Source: Catenovulum sediminis (lineage in GTDB: Bacteria; Pseudomonadota; Gammaproteobacteria; Enterobacterales; Alteromonadaceae). Taken from it: a DNA stretch of 64,000 nucleotides. Below are positions 53,821-63,392 of the stretch, one piece after another (within the stretch, counting starts at the first letter, position 1; every line of letters begins with the position of its first letter). Position numbers and translations under genes: made by a program. Location of the stretch: NCBI RefSeq assembly GCF_040270295.1, contig NZ_JBELOE010000284.1, one strand, 5' to 3'. The notes beneath the pieces are model-generated. The model was not told the origin of the DNA. It was given only the letters and a program-made list of their open reading frames with translations, and did no database searches.

Positions 53821-55127
53821 TGGGTGAACGAATGAAGCTATTATCAAAAAAACTTGCACTTGTGGCTATATTGTCTGTGTTGGGTAGTACACCTGCAATA
53901 TCTGTATATGCAGCTGATAATGACAATGCTGAAACCCGAAAAACAGTTAAAGTCCCTGCGATGCGTTCTAAAGTTTATGAACAGTTGGCACGTGCGCAAG
54001 GTTTAGCTGATGAAGGTAAACCGCAGGAAGCGATAGAAGCATTAGACAATGTAAAGCGTAAAAGTAGCTCGATGAACAGTTATGAAATTGCAATGATGCA
54101 TAACTTTTACGCTTTTGTGTACTACAACATGGAAAACATGGAAAAGGCGATAGAAAGCTTTGAAAAAGTTGTTTCTGAAGAGGCTATTCCTGAAAGTTTG
54201 CGCATGAGTACTTTGTATAGTTTAGCGCAGTTGCATATGGCAGAAGAAAACTACGCTAAAACCATCAGTATGATGCAAAGGTGGTACGACGCAGGTGGTG
54301 ATGAAGAAAACCCAAATGCACAGGTTTTGATGGCACAGGCTTATTATCAGTTAAAAGAATATGATAATGCGCTTAAACCACTTAAAAAGGCGATAAAAAT
54401 TGTTGCAGATGCGGGCGAAACACCAAAAGAAAATTGGTTCGTTTTGCAGCGTGCAATTTATTACTCGCTCAAAAAACCTGAGCATGTTGCTGATGTTACA
54501 GAGACCTTGGTACGTTTGTTTAATAAACCTGAATATTGGTTGCAGCTGGCGGGTATGTATGGTGAATTAGGGCTGGAAGAAAAGCAACTGGCGATGATGG
54601 AAGTTGCCTATCAGCAAGGTTTTGTTACCAAAAAAGCAGACATTTTAGCCTTAGCTCAATTGTATGTTTATCATCAAGTGCCGGTTAAAGGTGCAATATT
54701 GCTTGAAAAAGCGATAGAGGACGGCGTTGTCGAAGAAAACGTTAAAAACCTTAAATTTTTAGCACAAGCTTTTACTTTGGCAAAAGAAGATCAAAAAGCG
54801 GTACCAGTTTTAGCTAAAGCTGCTGCAATTTCTGATGACGGTAATTTAGACGCTCAGTTAGGTCAAACATATTTAAATATGGAAAAGTGGGAGCTTGCTA
54901 TTGAAGCAACTCAGCGCGCGGTTAAAAAAGGTCAACTGGATGAACCGGGCAAAGCTCAACTTGTTTTGGGTATGGCTTATTTCAATTTAAAACAGTTTGA
55001 TAAATCTTTGCAGGCTTTAAATATTGCAAGTGAGCACTCTTCTAGTAAAGCGATGGCAACTCAGTGGAAAAAGTATGTTTCCAAAGAAAAAGAGAATGCC
55101 GAGGCGATGGCGAGTATCTCAGCTTAA
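53820..55127 (+). CDS. TPR-repeat periplasmic protein of the TonB2-type operon
   Basis: 435 residues. A signal peptide (VAILSVLGSTPAISVYA) is followed by tetratricopeptide repeats throughout: AQGLADEGKPQEAIEAL, MENMEKAIESFEKVV, YYQLKEYDNALKPLKKA and AYFNLKQFDKSLQALNIA. ATG 53820 overlaps the tonB stop; ATG 53832 with GGGTGA before it is an alternative. Its position at the end of the operon matches the TPR gene next to tonB2 in Vibrio. It probably binds a partner in the periplasm. Confidence 0.83.
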   Translation: MGERMKLLSKKLALVAILSVLGSTPAISVYAADNDNAETRKTVKVPAMRSKVYEQLARAQGLADEGKPQEAIEALDNVKRKSSSMNSYEIAMMHNFYAFVYYNMENMEKAIESFEKVVSEEAIPESLRMSTLYSLAQLHMAEENYAKTISMMQRWYDAGGDEENPNAQVLMAQAYYQLKEYDNALKPLKKAIKIVADAGETPKENWFVLQRAIYYSLKKPEHVADVTETLVRLFNKPEYWLQLAGMYGELGLEEKQLAMMEVAYQQGFVTKKADILALAQLYVYHQVPVKGAILLEKAIEDGVVEENVKNLKFLAQAFTLAKEDQKAVPVLAKAAAISDDGNLDAQLGQTYLNMEKWELAIEATQRAVKKGQLDEPGKAQLVLGMAYFNLKQFDKSLQALNIASEHSSSKAMATQWKKYVSKEKENAEAMASISA

Positions 55128-55137
55128 TTTATATAAC

Positions 55138-55170
55138 GATCCTGCATAAAAAACGACCCTGCATAAAAAA
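55138..55170. repeat. Tandem direct repeat before a terminator
   Basis: The unit CGAYCCTGCATAAAAAA occurs twice back to back (the second unit carries C at the variable position and one extra base). The final A run supplies the U-tract of the adjacent minus-strand terminator. Confidence 0.6.
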
Positions 55171-55197
55171 GCGGCTACCCAAACAAGCGGGTAGCCG
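55165..55197 (-). terminator. Rho-independent terminator of the binding-protein gene
   Basis: A 9-bp perfect stem (CGGCTACCC with GGGTAGCCG) and an 8-nt loop; on the minus strand it is followed by six T residues. It may also limit read-through from the TonB operon on the plus strand. Confidence 0.85.
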
Positions 55198-55275
55198 AAG
55201 GGATACACAACTAAGTGACGTTCCATCCATCACATTAAACAGCTTACTCGATTGCAAGTTAAGAAGCGGTTAAGC

Positions 55276-56139
55276 TTAAAGCTTTAAAATATGTTTGCTA
55301 AACAACCTGTCTAATAACTCTGCTTCTTTTTCAGACGCCGCCCAAGCTTTGTGCGCGAGTCGGTAGGCTTTTGAAGGGCGTATTTTCGTTAGCAATTTGT
55401 TCAAATCCTGAATCGTTTGTCGGCCCCAATTAGTCTTAGGGCAAGCTATATAACCTAGATAATACTCAGGGTGGCCTTCTATTGAAATGCTTCGGATAGT
55501 TGGTTTATCGTCGAAGAATTCTATATTTTGGACATGATACCGAGCGACATTTTCATATTCGATCATATAGTCAATTCTATTGTAAACTAACATTTTTATT
55601 AGTTGAGCACTGTTTACATTGCGACTCTCTACTGAGGGGGAGCTATTGGAAACAGATAAAATGGAGTCAACTAGGTTTGAGTATGATCTTTCTTTTTCAT
55701 ATATAAGCTTATACTGAGGGTTACGCGTCAATGCATTTAACGAGATTGACTGCGGTTGTCTCCACTGTTGGTACAAAGAATCTTTAACAATGACTTTATT
55801 TGGAATTGCAATTGAATTAGGTAATGAAAACAGCGCAAAACTTTCTCTTTCAGTTGTACGCAGAGCCGCAATATTGCAAACCGGTGCACCTGACTTAATC
55901 TGCATCCAAACCCGGCTCCAATTCATATTGATAATTTTATGTTTATACATTGGCAGGCTTTTAATATATAAATCTATTAGCTGGTCGAATCGTCCCGGCG
56001 CCTTATTGGGGTCCGTTTGCATCATAAGTGGTGCCCAGTGGTGTTTCGGCCAAATTATAGTAGGGGCTGCTAGTAGATTCAGGCTGACACTGGATAACAG
56101 TAGCCAGCATATTAAAAAGTGATAACGCATATAATGCAT
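55276..56139 (-). CDS. Periplasmic binding-like protein (SBP_bac_3 / CHP02285-like)
   Basis: 287 residues with a signal peptide ending LLAAP near 25. The fold resembles amino-acid type binding proteins: IWPKHHWAPLMM at the start of the mature part, GAPVCNIAALRTTERE near 95-110, and a YHVQNIEFFDD hinge. I recall the family as CHP02285, without known ligand. It is a single gene, convergent with the TonB operon, and ends at a strong terminator. A sensory or uptake role cannot be decided. Confidence 0.6.
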   Translation of the reverse strand: MHYMRYHFLICWLLLSSVSLNLLAAPTIIWPKHHWAPLMMQTDPNKAPGRFDQLIDLYIKSLPMYKHKIINMNWSRVWMQIKSGAPVCNIAALRTTERESFALFSLPNSIAIPNKVIVKDSLYQQWRQPQSISLNALTRNPQYKLIYEKERSYSNLVDSILSVSNSSPSVESRNVNSAQLIKMLVYNRIDYMIEYENVARYHVQNIEFFDDKPTIRSISIEGHPEYYLGYIACPKTNWGRQTIQDLNKLLTKIRPSKAYRLAHKAWAASEKEAELLDRLFSKHILKL

Positions 56140-56270
56140 AATGAAAGATTAAAAAGTTAGTATAGTAGACTTTATCGCAATACACTAAACTTCAGGCAGA
56201 ATCTTATTCGCAACTTTTGCTTTAATCTTCTAAGCTATTCGTACTTGCTGATTTCATGGTGGAGTAAACT

Positions 56271-56678
56271 ATGAGCTTTTTATTAGACGCCAGGCTTGAC
56301 GCAGACTGTATCGAAGTCGCGGACTTGGAATTAAGTCGTTTGTTATTGATGAATAATAGAAATGTGCCTTGGTTAATACTGGTGCCGCGTAAAGACAACG
56401 CTGCAGAGTTAACCGACCTGACATTATCGGAACAACATGTGTTATTAGATGAGATTAATTTAATTACGCGAGTTCAACAAAAGTTGTTTAGCCCAGATAA
56501 AATTAACACAGCGGCAATCGGTAACATGGTTCGTCAGCTGCATATTCATGTGATAGGTCGCTTTAAAAGTGATCCGGTTTGGCCTGCACCCGTTTGGGGG
56601 AACTTGGCTGCTGAACCTTATCATGAAGGTGAGTTATTACAGCGTGTTCAACTGTTGAGACACGCTATTTGTATTTAA
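56271..56678 (+). CDS. HIT-domain protein
   Basis: 135 residues. The histidine triad reads QLHIHVIGRF: the first His is Gln but the central His, expected to be the nucleophile, is kept. NAAIGN-type contacts appear as AAIGNMVRQ. The protein lacks targeting signals. HIT proteins hydrolyse nucleotide phosphoramidates or dinucleoside polyphosphates; which applies here is unknown. ATG 56271 has GGTGGAG upstream. Confidence 0.82.
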   Translation: MSFLLDARLDADCIEVADLELSRLLLMNNRNVPWLILVPRKDNAAELTDLTLSEQHVLLDEINLITRVQQKLFSPDKINTAAIGNMVRQLHIHVIGRFKSDPVWPAPVWGNLAAEPYHEGELLQRVQLLRHAICI

Positions 56679-56848
56679 AATTATAATCGCGCGTTATGTT
56701 GAATATTTGCACGTTTAACATGAGGCCATCTATTAATTTACAATGCATGACTTATACTTGCATCCATATTGTATGTGTAGGATCGGCTAGCTGTCTTCCC
56801 GAAACATGACAAAAAATTGAATTTTGATATTACTTAGAGGACATTATT

Positions 56849-59446
56849 GTGTTAGAAGCTTATCGTAAGCATGTTGCAGAGCGTGCAGAGCAAGGCATAG
56901 TGCCAAAACCACTAGATGCTGAACAGACAGCGGCCTTGGTTGAACTAATTAAGAACCCACCTGCAGGTGAAGAAGAATTTTTGATTGACCTATTGTCAAA
57001 CAGAATCCCTGCTGGTGTAGATGATGCGGCTTATGTAAAAGCAGGTTTTTTAGCGGCTGCAGCGAAGGGTGAAGCGTCTTCTCCGATTATTAACGCTGAA
57101 CAAGCTACAAAGCTGTTGGGTACTATGTTAGGTGGTTACAACATTGAACCATTAATCGATTTATTAGATGATGACAAGTTATCTGATATTGCGTGCCAAG
57201 GTTTATCTAAAACTTTGTTAATGTTTGATGCCTTTTATGATGTTAAAGAAAAAGCAGACGCAGGTAACGAAGCCGCGAAAAAAGTCATGCAATCATGGGC
57301 TGATGCTGAATGGTTTACATCTAAGCCTGAAATTGCAGAAAAAATTACAGTAACCGTCTTTAAAGTCGCTGGCGAAACGAATACAGATGACTTATCTCCG
57401 GCACCAGATGCATGGTCTCGCCCAGACATTCCTTTGCATGCACTTGCGATGTTAAAAAATGAACGTGAAGGTATCAACCCAGACGTACCAGGTGAAGTTG
57501 GACCGGTTAAACAAATTGAAGCTTTGAAAGAAAAAGGCTTCCCACTGGCATATGTTGGTGATGTTGTGGGTACTGGATCATCACGTAAATCAGCTACAAA
57601 CTCTGTATTGTGGTTTATGGGTGAAGATATTCCTCACGTGCCGAATAAACGCCAAGGTGGGGTTTGTTTAGGTAGTAAAATAGCACCTATTTTCTTTAAT
57701 ACAATGGAAGATTCAGGTGCGTTACCGATTGAGCTAGATGTAGATGCAATGGAAATGGGTGACGTGATTGATATCTACCCGTTTGAACAATGTGTCAAAC
57801 GTCATGGTACAGACGAAGTTATATCTACATTTGAATACAAATCAAACATAATCTTAGATGAAGTACGAGCAGGCGGCCGAATTCCATTAATTGTTGGCCG
57901 TGGTTTAACGGATAAAGCACGTGAATCTCTTGGTTTAGAACCATCAAAAGTATTTAAACGCCCTGAAGTATTAGAAGAGTCAGATAAAGGCTTTACTTTG
58001 GCACAAAAAATGGTGGGTAAAGCCTGTGGTGTTAAAGGTATTCGACCAGGTCAATATTGTGAACCTAAGATGACCACGGTTGGCTCACAGGATACAACAG
58101 GCCCAATGACACGTGATGAGTTAAAAGATTTGGCTTGTCTTGGTTTTTCTGCTGATTTAACAATGCAGTCTTTCTGTCATACTAGTGCTTATCCTAAGCC
58201 AGTTGACGTTGAAACACACCACACTTTACCAGACTTTATTATGAACCGTGGTGGTGTCGCCTTGCGTCCGGGTGATGGTATTATCCACTCTTGGTTAAAC
58301 CGTATGTTGTTGCCGGATACTGTGGGAACAGGTGGTGATTCTCATACACGTTTCCCGCTGGGTATTTCATTCCCTGCCGGTTCTGGTTTGGTCGCGTTTG
58401 CTGCTGCAACGGGTGTTATGCCACTTGATATGCCTGAATCTGTGTTGGTTCGTTTTAAAGGGGATTTACAACCGGGTATTACATTACGTGATTTGGTACA
58501 TGCAATCCCATATTATGCAATCCAGCAAGGTTTGTTGACGGTTGAGAAAAAAGGTAAGAAAAATATCTTCTCTGGCCGCATCTTAGAGATTGAAGGTTTA
58601 GAGCATTTAACAGTAGAGCAAGCGTTTGAATTATCAGATGCATCTGCGGAGCGTAGCGCTGGTGGTTGTACGATTAACCTAAGCGAAGAATCTATCGCAG
58701 AATACCTACAGTCAAACATTGTTATGTTGAAGTGGATGATCAGCGAAGGTTATGGCGATGTTCGTACTATCGAGCGTCGTATTCTAGCTATGGAAGAATG
58801 GTTAGCTAATCCTCAGTTGATGCGTGCAGATAAAGATGCAGAATACACTGAAGTCATTGAAATTGATTTGGCCGATATTAAAGAACCTATTTTATGTGCA
58901 CCAAATGACCCAGATGATGCGCGTTTATTATCAGAAGTCGCTGGCGATAAAGTAGATGAAGTGTTTATCGGTTCTTGTATGACTAACATTGGTCACTTCA
59001 GAGCTGCAGGTAAATTAATTAATAAATTTGCTAAAACTATCCCAACTCGTTTATGGGTTGCGCCACCCACTAAGATGGATCAGGCGCAATTAACCGAAGA
59101 AGGCTACTATAGTATTTTCGGTAAAGCCGGTGCGCGTATTGAAACGCCGGGGTGTTCATTGTGTATGGGTAACCAAGCACGTGTTGCAGACGGTGCGACT
59201 GTATTGTCTACTTCAACACGTAACTTCCCGAACCGTTTAGGCACGGGTGCAAATGTGTATCTGGCATCAGCTGAATTATCAGCCGTTGCATCTATGGTCG
59301 GGCATATTCCAACGGTTGAAGAGTATTTGGGGTATGCTAAAGAAATTGATGCAACTGCAGCGGATACCTATCGTTATCTGAACTTCCATTTAATGGATAA
59401 CTACACCAAAAAAGCATCTACAGTGATTATTCAGCAGCCTGCTTAA
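56849..59446 (+). CDS. acnB: Aconitate hydratase B
   Basis: 865 residues starting at GTG 56849 with AGAGGA before it; the N terminus MLEAYRKHVAERAEQG matches E. coli AcnB. The AcnB-specific HEAT-like N-terminal domain precedes the swivel domain (GDVVGTGSSRKSATNSVLWF). The iron-sulfur ligands are in GSCMTNIGHF and PGCSLCMGNQ. It isomerises citrate and isocitrate, and as an apo-protein can bind mRNA. Ends at a strong terminator. Confidence 0.97.
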   Translation: MLEAYRKHVAERAEQGIVPKPLDAEQTAALVELIKNPPAGEEEFLIDLLSNRIPAGVDDAAYVKAGFLAAAAKGEASSPIINAEQATKLLGTMLGGYNIEPLIDLLDDDKLSDIACQGLSKTLLMFDAFYDVKEKADAGNEAAKKVMQSWADAEWFTSKPEIAEKITVTVFKVAGETNTDDLSPAPDAWSRPDIPLHALAMLKNEREGINPDVPGEVGPVKQIEALKEKGFPLAYVGDVVGTGSSRKSATNSVLWFMGEDIPHVPNKRQGGVCLGSKIAPIFFNTMEDSGALPIELDVDAMEMGDVIDIYPFEQCVKRHGTDEVISTFEYKSNIILDEVRAGGRIPLIVGRGLTDKARESLGLEPSKVFKRPEVLEESDKGFTLAQKMVGKACGVKGIRPGQYCEPKMTTVGSQDTTGPMTRDELKDLACLGFSADLTMQSFCHTSAYPKPVDVETHHTLPDFIMNRGGVALRPGDGIIHSWLNRMLLPDTVGTGGDSHTRFPLGISFPAGSGLVAFAAATGVMPLDMPESVLVRFKGDLQPGITLRDLVHAIPYYAIQQGLLTVEKKGKKNIFSGRILEIEGLEHLTVEQAFELSDASAERSAGGCTINLSEESIAEYLQSNIVMLKWMISEGYGDVRTIERRILAMEEWLANPQLMRADKDAEYTEVIEIDLADIKEPILCAPNDPDDARLLSEVAGDKVDEVFIGSCMTNIGHFRAAGKLINKFAKTIPTRLWVAPPTKMDQAQLTEEGYYSIFGKAGARIETPGCSLCMGNQARVADGATVLSTSTRNFPNRLGTGANVYLASAELSAVASMVGHIPTVEEYLGYAKEIDATAADTYRYLNFHLMDNYTKKASTVIIQQPA

Positions 59447-59473
59447 TCTGCTAAACTGAATAACTCAAATTTT

Positions 59474-59497
59474 AAAGCCCAGCTTATGCTGGGCTTT
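59474..59497 (+). terminator. Rho-independent terminator of acnB
   Basis: A 10-bp perfect stem (AAAGCCCAGC with GCTGGGCTTT), a 4-nt loop and a T tail, 28 bp after the stop. Confidence 0.93.
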
Positions 59498-59589
59498 TTG
59501 TTTAAATGACAACTTTGCTGTTGGTGACCTGACAAACGCAGAACAAATGCATACAATGAGGCATAACGAGTTTAAAAAAGATACAAGTT

Positions 59590-60219
59590 ATGCGTATACC
59601 CTTCACCCTGGTTTTTGTAATTGTTTTTTGTTTACCTAAATTTGTTAATGCAGCAAAATTGAAAATTGTAGATCAATATAACCAACCTCTGGCGAACGTG
59701 GTGGTGGGTTTTACACACGCTGACAACAAATCACCGGCAAATTACCTAGCAATTATGGACCAAGTGGACAAGCAGTTTGTACCGCATGTATTAATTATTG
59801 ATGAAGGGCAGCGGGTTCAATTTCCTAATAGCGATAATATTCGCCACCATGTTTATAGTTTTTCAAAAGCCAAACCTTTTGAGATCAAGCTATATAGTGG
59901 AACACCTAGTAATCCAGTTCAATTCAATGATTCAGGGCTTGTGGCTTTAGGGTGTAATATTCACGATCAAATGATAGGCTATATATATGTTCGGCCAACA
60001 AACGAACGCGCGATATTATCCAATCAATTGGGCGAAGTGGAAATTCCTAAATTATCAGAAGTTCAAATTTGGCACCCAAAACAACAGGGACGAGTCGATA
60101 CGCGTCAACGCATTGAATTACCCAAAGCCGCATGGCAAGAGGAGCACTACCAAATTACCTTACCTATCCAAGAGGTTATGCCAGCAAAATCTAATAAATT
60201 TAAATCTAGGTTTAAGTAA
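59590..60219 (+). CDS. Exported cupredoxin-like protein ('methylamine utilization' type)
   Basis: 209 residues with a signal peptide (about 1-20, ending VNAA). The plastocyanin-like fold has type-1 copper ligands at H86/H87 (IRHHVYSF) and C122-x2-H125-x2-M128 (GCNIHDQMIGY). The family name comes from methylamine clusters, but no methylamine genes are near. It should be a small periplasmic electron carrier or copper sensor. It stops directly against the start of the EAL gene and is followed by DUF3034 and hemoglobin genes, an arrangement I recall in other marine gammaproteobacteria. Confidence 0.8.
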   Translation: MRIPFTLVFVIVFCLPKFVNAAKLKIVDQYNQPLANVVVGFTHADNKSPANYLAIMDQVDKQFVPHVLIIDEGQRVQFPNSDNIRHHVYSFSKAKPFEIKLYSGTPSNPVQFNDSGLVALGCNIHDQMIGYIYVRPTNERAILSNQLGEVEIPKLSEVQIWHPKQQGRVDTRQRIELPKAAWQEEHYQITLPIQEVMPAKSNKFKSRFK

Positions 60220-62571
60220 TTGGCTTTACGAACTTTAAATCATAATATTTTCAGACTGGTGGGGGGACTTCTAGTTTTTACGACTTTCGCTATCTTGTTC
60301 GCGGTATGGCTGGCAACCAGCAATCATGCACGTCAGCAAGTTGAGCGCGAATTACAAATAACTCAGAGTGTGTTTAAACAAGTTATCTCAAGTAGAGAAC
60401 AACAACTTTTCAATTCTGCTGAGCTATTAACTGAAGATTTTGGTTTTCGTCAAGCCGTAGCAACGCGTGATAGCGCGACCATTATGAGTGTTATAGAAAA
60501 TCATGGGCAGCGGATATCTGCTGATATTATGGCATTGATTACTCTGGATAATAACGTCGTTGCCAGTACAGCATCCAGCTTGCAGTCAGCGCAAACATTT
60601 CCACAACAGCAATTATTAAAGCAAGCGATACAGGATGGCGGTGCTATCTTTTTCCTGCCTTTGGGTGAGCGTTTGTATCAAATTATTTTACTCACCGTAG
60701 ATGCACCCACTCCAATAGCTGTTGCATTGGTTGGATTCGAAATTGATTTAGAGCTAGTTGAAGACTTAAAAGCAATAACTAAATTGGACATTACGGTTGA
60801 ATTTAATCTAAAGGATGAAATTAAACAGCAAATTAGCTCATTGCCTGAGGGTATTTCGGCATCTTTATCAGAGCAAACCGAGTGGGATTACAGCTTTTTT
60901 AGGTTGCCTTTTGTCCATAGCCAAATGTACGCTTCAGAAAAATTTGAAATATCAGAGTTAGATGGACAGAAAGTCTGGATTATTTTATCTGCTAATGTAC
61001 AAAAGTTGTTTGCAGATTTTAACTTTTTGCAATTCAAAATCACATTGATATCAATGCTTTCTATTATTTTAACTTTGATATTGGGTGCGATATTTTCTAA
61101 AAATTTAACTTTACCGATTACAAATTTGGCGATAATGGCGCAGGGTATTGCTCGAGGAGATTATAATAAAAACATCCAAATTGTTGCCAATGCTAAAGAG
61201 ATCAACAATCTTTCTATCGCTTTCAAAAGCATGCAAGAAAATATAGTAAGTCGTGAAGCTGAAATCCAATATCAAGCGAGTCATGATTTATTAACACGTC
61301 TTTATAATCGCTATGAGATCGCTAATATTATTGAACAGCAACTTACTGAAAAGCAATCTTTTGTAGTAGTCGGTATAAAAATCAATGATTTTAGAAGAAT
61401 AAGCGATACTTTTGGTTACCCAATCGGTGATGCGTGTTTGCAGCAAATCGCAAAAAGATTGTTGGTTTTGCGTGGGCAAAGTGCACGTATTGGCGGTAGC
61501 GAGTTGTTGTGGATACCAAAATCGACAGATGTTTCGCAAATCGATATATACGATATGCGGCAATCATTGGAAAAAACGTACTATTTTGAAAATAACATAG
61601 AAGTCAATTTAAAAATATCGGTCGCAATATTAAATTTACCAGATGATGGTATTGAGCTAGACACCATTTTTAGACGAATGAACTTAACATTAGAAGATGC
61701 CAAATCTCAAGCGAACTATTTGCAGATCTATAAACAAAGCTTAGAAGAAAAATATTTGCGCAAATTGGAAATCTTGAATGAGCTAAAAAATGCCCTTAAT
61801 GGGGAAGATACTGATTTGGCCATGTTTTATCAACCGAAATATCATATACAACGTACACGCGTTGAGAAAATGGAAGCATTGATCCGGTGGCACCACAAAA
61901 AGTTGGGTTTTATCTCGCCAGAACTTTTTATTCCACTGGCCGAGCAAGCGGGTTTAATCAATCAACTTACAAACTGGGTTATTCGGCGGGTGACGTTTGA
62001 TATAAGCCACTGGCATGGTCAGGCGACAGACTTGCAAGTGGCGGTTAATTTGTCTGTGCACGATGTTGTAAACCCGAAGCTGCAGAGGGTGATTCTGACA
62101 GCTTTGAAGGAGTTTAAGGTTGCGCAGAACAAGTTAGCATTTGAAATAACAGAGAGTGACTTGATGGATGATCCACAGACTGCTATTGAGCAGTTAAAGT
62201 TACTAAGAAGTGCGGGTTTTGAACTGGCAATTGACGACTTTGGCACTGGATATTCCTCATTGGCCTATTTAAAAAGTATGCCTGTTTCAGAATTAAAAGT
62301 GGATAAGAGTTTCGTATTAAATCTAGCAACACAAAAAGAAGATCAAACAATAGTGAAAAGTATTTTTTCACTGGCACGTAATTTCAATTTACAGTTGGTC
62401 GCAGAAGGGGTTGAAGATTTAGCAACGTTAGAGCTATTAGCTCAATGGGGTTGTGACTGGATTCAAGGTTATTATATTAGCAAACCTATGCCTGCAGACG
62501 CAGTTTCAGGCTGGATGAACGAATATTCAAAACAAAATTGGACAAAAAAATGCGAAGAATCAGGTTTATAA
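60220..62571 (+). CDS. Membrane-bound EAL protein with degenerate GGDEF
   Basis: 783 residues from TTG 60220, the codon right after the cupredoxin stop. A membrane segment (about 13-33) precedes a periplasmic sensor of about 240 residues (cache-like), then a second segment (about 275-292) and HAMP. The GGDEF signature is RIGGSELLW, so Asp and Glu are altered and no cyclase activity is expected. The EAL domain keeps MEALIRW, NLSVHD, FEITESD, DDFGTGYSS, LKVDKSF and AEGVED, so it should degrade c-di-GMP. The periplasmic sensor may respond to its cupredoxin or hemoglobin neighbours. Confidence 0.87.
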   Translation: MALRTLNHNIFRLVGGLLVFTTFAILFAVWLATSNHARQQVERELQITQSVFKQVISSREQQLFNSAELLTEDFGFRQAVATRDSATIMSVIENHGQRISADIMALITLDNNVVASTASSLQSAQTFPQQQLLKQAIQDGGAIFFLPLGERLYQIILLTVDAPTPIAVALVGFEIDLELVEDLKAITKLDITVEFNLKDEIKQQISSLPEGISASLSEQTEWDYSFFRLPFVHSQMYASEKFEISELDGQKVWIILSANVQKLFADFNFLQFKITLISMLSIILTLILGAIFSKNLTLPITNLAIMAQGIARGDYNKNIQIVANAKEINNLSIAFKSMQENIVSREAEIQYQASHDLLTRLYNRYEIANIIEQQLTEKQSFVVVGIKINDFRRISDTFGYPIGDACLQQIAKRLLVLRGQSARIGGSELLWIPKSTDVSQIDIYDMRQSLEKTYYFENNIEVNLKISVAILNLPDDGIELDTIFRRMNLTLEDAKSQANYLQIYKQSLEEKYLRKLEILNELKNALNGEDTDLAMFYQPKYHIQRTRVEKMEALIRWHHKKLGFISPELFIPLAEQAGLINQLTNWVIRRVTFDISHWHGQATDLQVAVNLSVHDVVNPKLQRVILTALKEFKVAQNKLAFEITESDLMDDPQTAIEQLKLLRSAGFELAIDDFGTGYSSLAYLKSMPVSELKVDKSFVLNLATQKEDQTIVKSIFSLARNFNLQLVAEGVEDLATLELLAQWGCDWIQGYYISKPMPADAVSGWMNEYSKQNWTKKCEESGL

Positions 62572-63392
62572 AAATCTTAGCTTTGAGCTTGATTTGCCAA
62601 TCAGCACTGGCTGGTGAAGGTAAATTGTTATCTACAGCCGGATTAACGCAAATTGAAGGGAGTGCGGGTGGCGGCTTAACGCCTTGGGCAAGTATTGCCG
62701 GATATGATACACAAGACGAAATATCGGCCAGTGTATTCACCACTCAAGTAAAGGTGGATGATTATCGGTTGCACTCAACTGGTATTGCTTTAGGTCTGCA
62801 TGATAGAGTTGAGCTCAGTGCAACCCGTCAGACATTTGACCTAACGACTCTGGGTGGAGATATAGAGCAAAATATCTATGGCGTTAAAATCCGTTTATTT
62901 GGCGATTTAATTTACACTAGTTGGCCGCAAATAAGTGCGGGTGTGCAACATAAAAAATTAGCTGATGGTGCAATCGCCCAAGCTTTGGGGGCGGCAAGTT
63001 ATACCTCTGGTAGTGATTATTATCTGTCTGCTACTAAAGTACATTTAGGTGCGGTAAACGGCTATAACCTCTTGTGGAATATCACCGCTAGAGCGAGCAA
63101 GGCCAACCAGACCGGTTTGTTAGGCTATGGTGGTGTAAATGGCGATTCGCATGAGCTATTGCTTGAAGGCTCGTTGGGTGTATTGCTATCACGTGAAATC
63201 GCCGTCGGTCTTGAATACAGGCAAAAACCAGACAATTTAGCGGTTGAAGAGCAAGATTGGGCAGATTTTTTTGTGGCTTATATACCGAATAAAAATTTTA
63301 ATTTTGCGCTTGCTTGGGTTGACTTAGGCAATATTGCCGGAGCAGAAGATCAGCGGGGACTCTACTTTTCAATGACTGGATACCTAAAATGA
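62550..63392 (+). CDS. DUF3034 family exported protein
   Basis: 280 residues from ATG 62550; TTG 62538 is in frame but gives no better signal peptide. The signal peptide ends SALA near 21. The mature protein starts GEGKLLSTAGLTQIEGSAGGGLTPWA and contains many alternating strands, compatible with an outer-membrane beta-barrel. Function unknown. It overlaps the EAL gene by 22 bp and the hemoglobin gene by 4 bp, so all are translationally coupled. Confidence 0.8.
   Translation: MRRIRFIKILALSLICQSALAGEGKLLSTAGLTQIEGSAGGGLTPWASIAGYDTQDEISASVFTTQVKVDDYRLHSTGIALGLHDRVELSATRQTFDLTTLGGDIEQNIYGVKIRLFGDLIYTSWPQISAGVQHKKLADGAIAQALGAASYTSGSDYYLSATKVHLGAVNGYNLLWNITARASKANQTGLLGYGGVNGDSHELLLEGSLGVLLSREIAVGLEYRQKPDNLAVEEQDWADFFVAYIPNKNFNFALAWVDLGNIAGAEDQRGLYFSMTGYLK

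Noticed and set aside
55138..55170. Direct repeat considered as an attachment site
   Set aside because: It is a 17-bp local tandem duplication with no integrase or tRNA nearby; the A run serves the terminator.
59590..60219. Role in methylamine metabolism suggested by the family name
   Set aside because: No methylamine dehydrogenase genes in the window; the context is c-di-GMP and hemoglobin, so only a cupredoxin role is claimed.
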